This document shows, in pieces, positions 63,424 through 64,000 of a DNA stretch of 64,000 nt. The notes under the pieces were generated by a model. It did not search any database, was not told where the DNA came from, and worked only from the letters and a program-made list of their open reading frames with translations. The stretch is from JANQPX01 sp965204405 (lineage in GTDB: Bacteria > Pseudomonadota > Alphaproteobacteria > Geminicoccales > Geminicoccaceae): NCBI GenBank assembly GCA_965204405.1, contig CBDBEN010000002.1, forward strand, positions 372,001-436,000. The letters are read 5' to 3'. Every line of letters starts with the position of its first letter. Position 1 is the stretch's first letter. Position numbers and translations under genes: made by a program.

Positions 63424-63659
63424 ATGGACTACGTCACCGAGAAGGCCGCCGAGCTCTTGCTGGAGCGCCTTCACGAGAACACGATGCCGCCTTCGCGGCG
63501 CTGCTCAATCTCCCCGACCTGCCGCCCACCCCTGAGCAGGTGATCGCCATGGCCGAGATCTCCGACTGCCCGCCGACGCCGCTCCTCATCCTGACGGGCA
63601 GCCACTGCGTCGATGCGATGAGAACGGGGGCGTTTTGGGAACCCAGCATGTTGGAGTGA
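63424..63659 (+). pseudogene. Frameshifted gene fragment after the ABC operon
   Basis: ATG 63424 opens with MDYVTEKAAELLLERLHEN; at about 63480 the frame changes and continues as DAAFAALLNLPDLPPTPEQV and ILTGSHCVDAMRTGAFWEPSMLE. The two parts join as one plausible protein of about 78 residues only if a base is restored. Upstream, 63360-63420 also reads as a truncated coding piece. I do not recognise the family. Probably the remains of an operon gene. Confidence 0.45.
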
Positions 63660-63694
63660 TGTTCTGAAATAACAGGCGAAAAACAGGTTGTGGG

Positions 63695-63844
63695 TTATCC
63701 GTCCTGCTTGTTCTCTTGCTCCTCATCATCATTATCGCCGCCAGATCCATCATCACTGTGATCGGGATCAGGTTCGGGGTCATTATCGTCTTTCTCCCAA
63801 GCCTTCCTAAAACGATCGAGAATTTCCTTCATGATCTTCGGCAT
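63695..63844 (-). CDS. Very small acidic protein
   Basis: A 49-residue frame: MPKIMKEILDRFRKAWEKDD begins with a short amphipathic helix and runs into a tail of almost only Asp, Glu, Gly, Ser and Asn. AGGGGG lies 4-5 nt before the ATG. No family is recognised. The composition may make it look like noise, but start site and length support a real small gene. No neighbour is visible before the window ends. Confidence 0.5.
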   Translation of the reverse strand: MPKIMKEILDRFRKAWEKDDNDPEPDPDHSDDGSGGDNDDEEQENKQDG

Positions 63845-64000
63845 GCAACCCCCTGGGCAAATTGGCAAAACCAGAAAGTTACGCTCGAAACGCTTATAAA
63901 TAGTTAGCGACTCTGGGTGATTGGTCCCTTGGAAAAACGGGACTTATTGCCCAAATAGGAACATTGACCTATCTTCATATTCGCGAGCAACAAAGATTGA

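Noticed and set aside
1..64000. CRISPR arrays, tRNA or rRNA genes
   Set aside because: No regularly spaced direct repeats and no cloverleaf or rRNA-like sequence were seen on reading the window; a dedicated tRNA scan was not possible.

Overview
The window reads as a chromosome or large replicon of an alphaproteobacterium, probably rhizobial or a near relative. This rests on high-GC coding, many short ATGA/GTGA gene overlaps, the glycerol ABC transporter with its DUF2160 subunit, a CMD/AhpD pair resembling the Agrobacterium vitis Avi_7170/Avi_7169 families, a DUF6489 protein, and remnants of IS630, IS5 and IS256 elements. Genus-level assignment is not possible from the sequence alone.

Layout, 1-30 kb. 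The window opens with the 3' end of an MscS channel gene and a large cyclase-like/ATPase/repeat signalling protein. A tightly overlapping minus-strand operon follows: PhoD-like phosphatase, large GMC oxidoreductase, and an alpha/beta hydrolase with a cysteine nucleophile like PHA synthases. Next come a frameshifted ABC exporter, DUF6489 and SH3-domain proteins, a GFA zinc protein, and an NMT1-type pyrimidine or thiamine-precursor ABC transporter with a cytosine-deaminase-like hydrolase. An HNH nuclease gene lies inside that transport locus. A CpdA-like phosphodiesterase, a DUF898/M48/small membrane protein operon, TerC, an acyl-CoA dehydrogenase, a peptidoglycan-binding-domain protein, a MaoC dehydratase and a HAD dehalogenase complete this part.

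30-45 kb. An orphan MalG-type permease precedes hydantoinase genes hyuAB. Then comes a complete glycerol ABC transporter (SBP, two ATPases, two permeases, DUF2160 protein), in which the two ATPases carry complementary defects. Behind it, 41.6-44.8 kb is a graveyard of decayed transposases with palindromic TA-flanked repeats.

45-55.4 kb is the most striking region: one minus-strand gene cluster with 19 predicted c-type hemes in three cytochromes (4, 10 and 5 CXXCH), a protein joining two cyclic-nucleotide-binding domains to four ferredoxin clusters, a membrane cytochrome b, a probable outer-membrane beta-barrel, and a membrane-anchored flavin/[2Fe-2S] reductase. Most genes overlap by 4 bp. It has the parts expected for electron transfer from cytoplasm across inner membrane, periplasm and perhaps outer membrane; the terminal donor or acceptor is unknown.

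55.7-63.4 kb is a plus-strand operon: FMO-like flavoprotein, CMD protein, AhpD-like protein, opine-dehydrogenase-like enzyme and a PotDBCA-type ABC transporter, plausibly uptake and oxidation of an amine or opine-like compound. The window ends with a frameshifted gene fragment and a tiny acidic protein gene.
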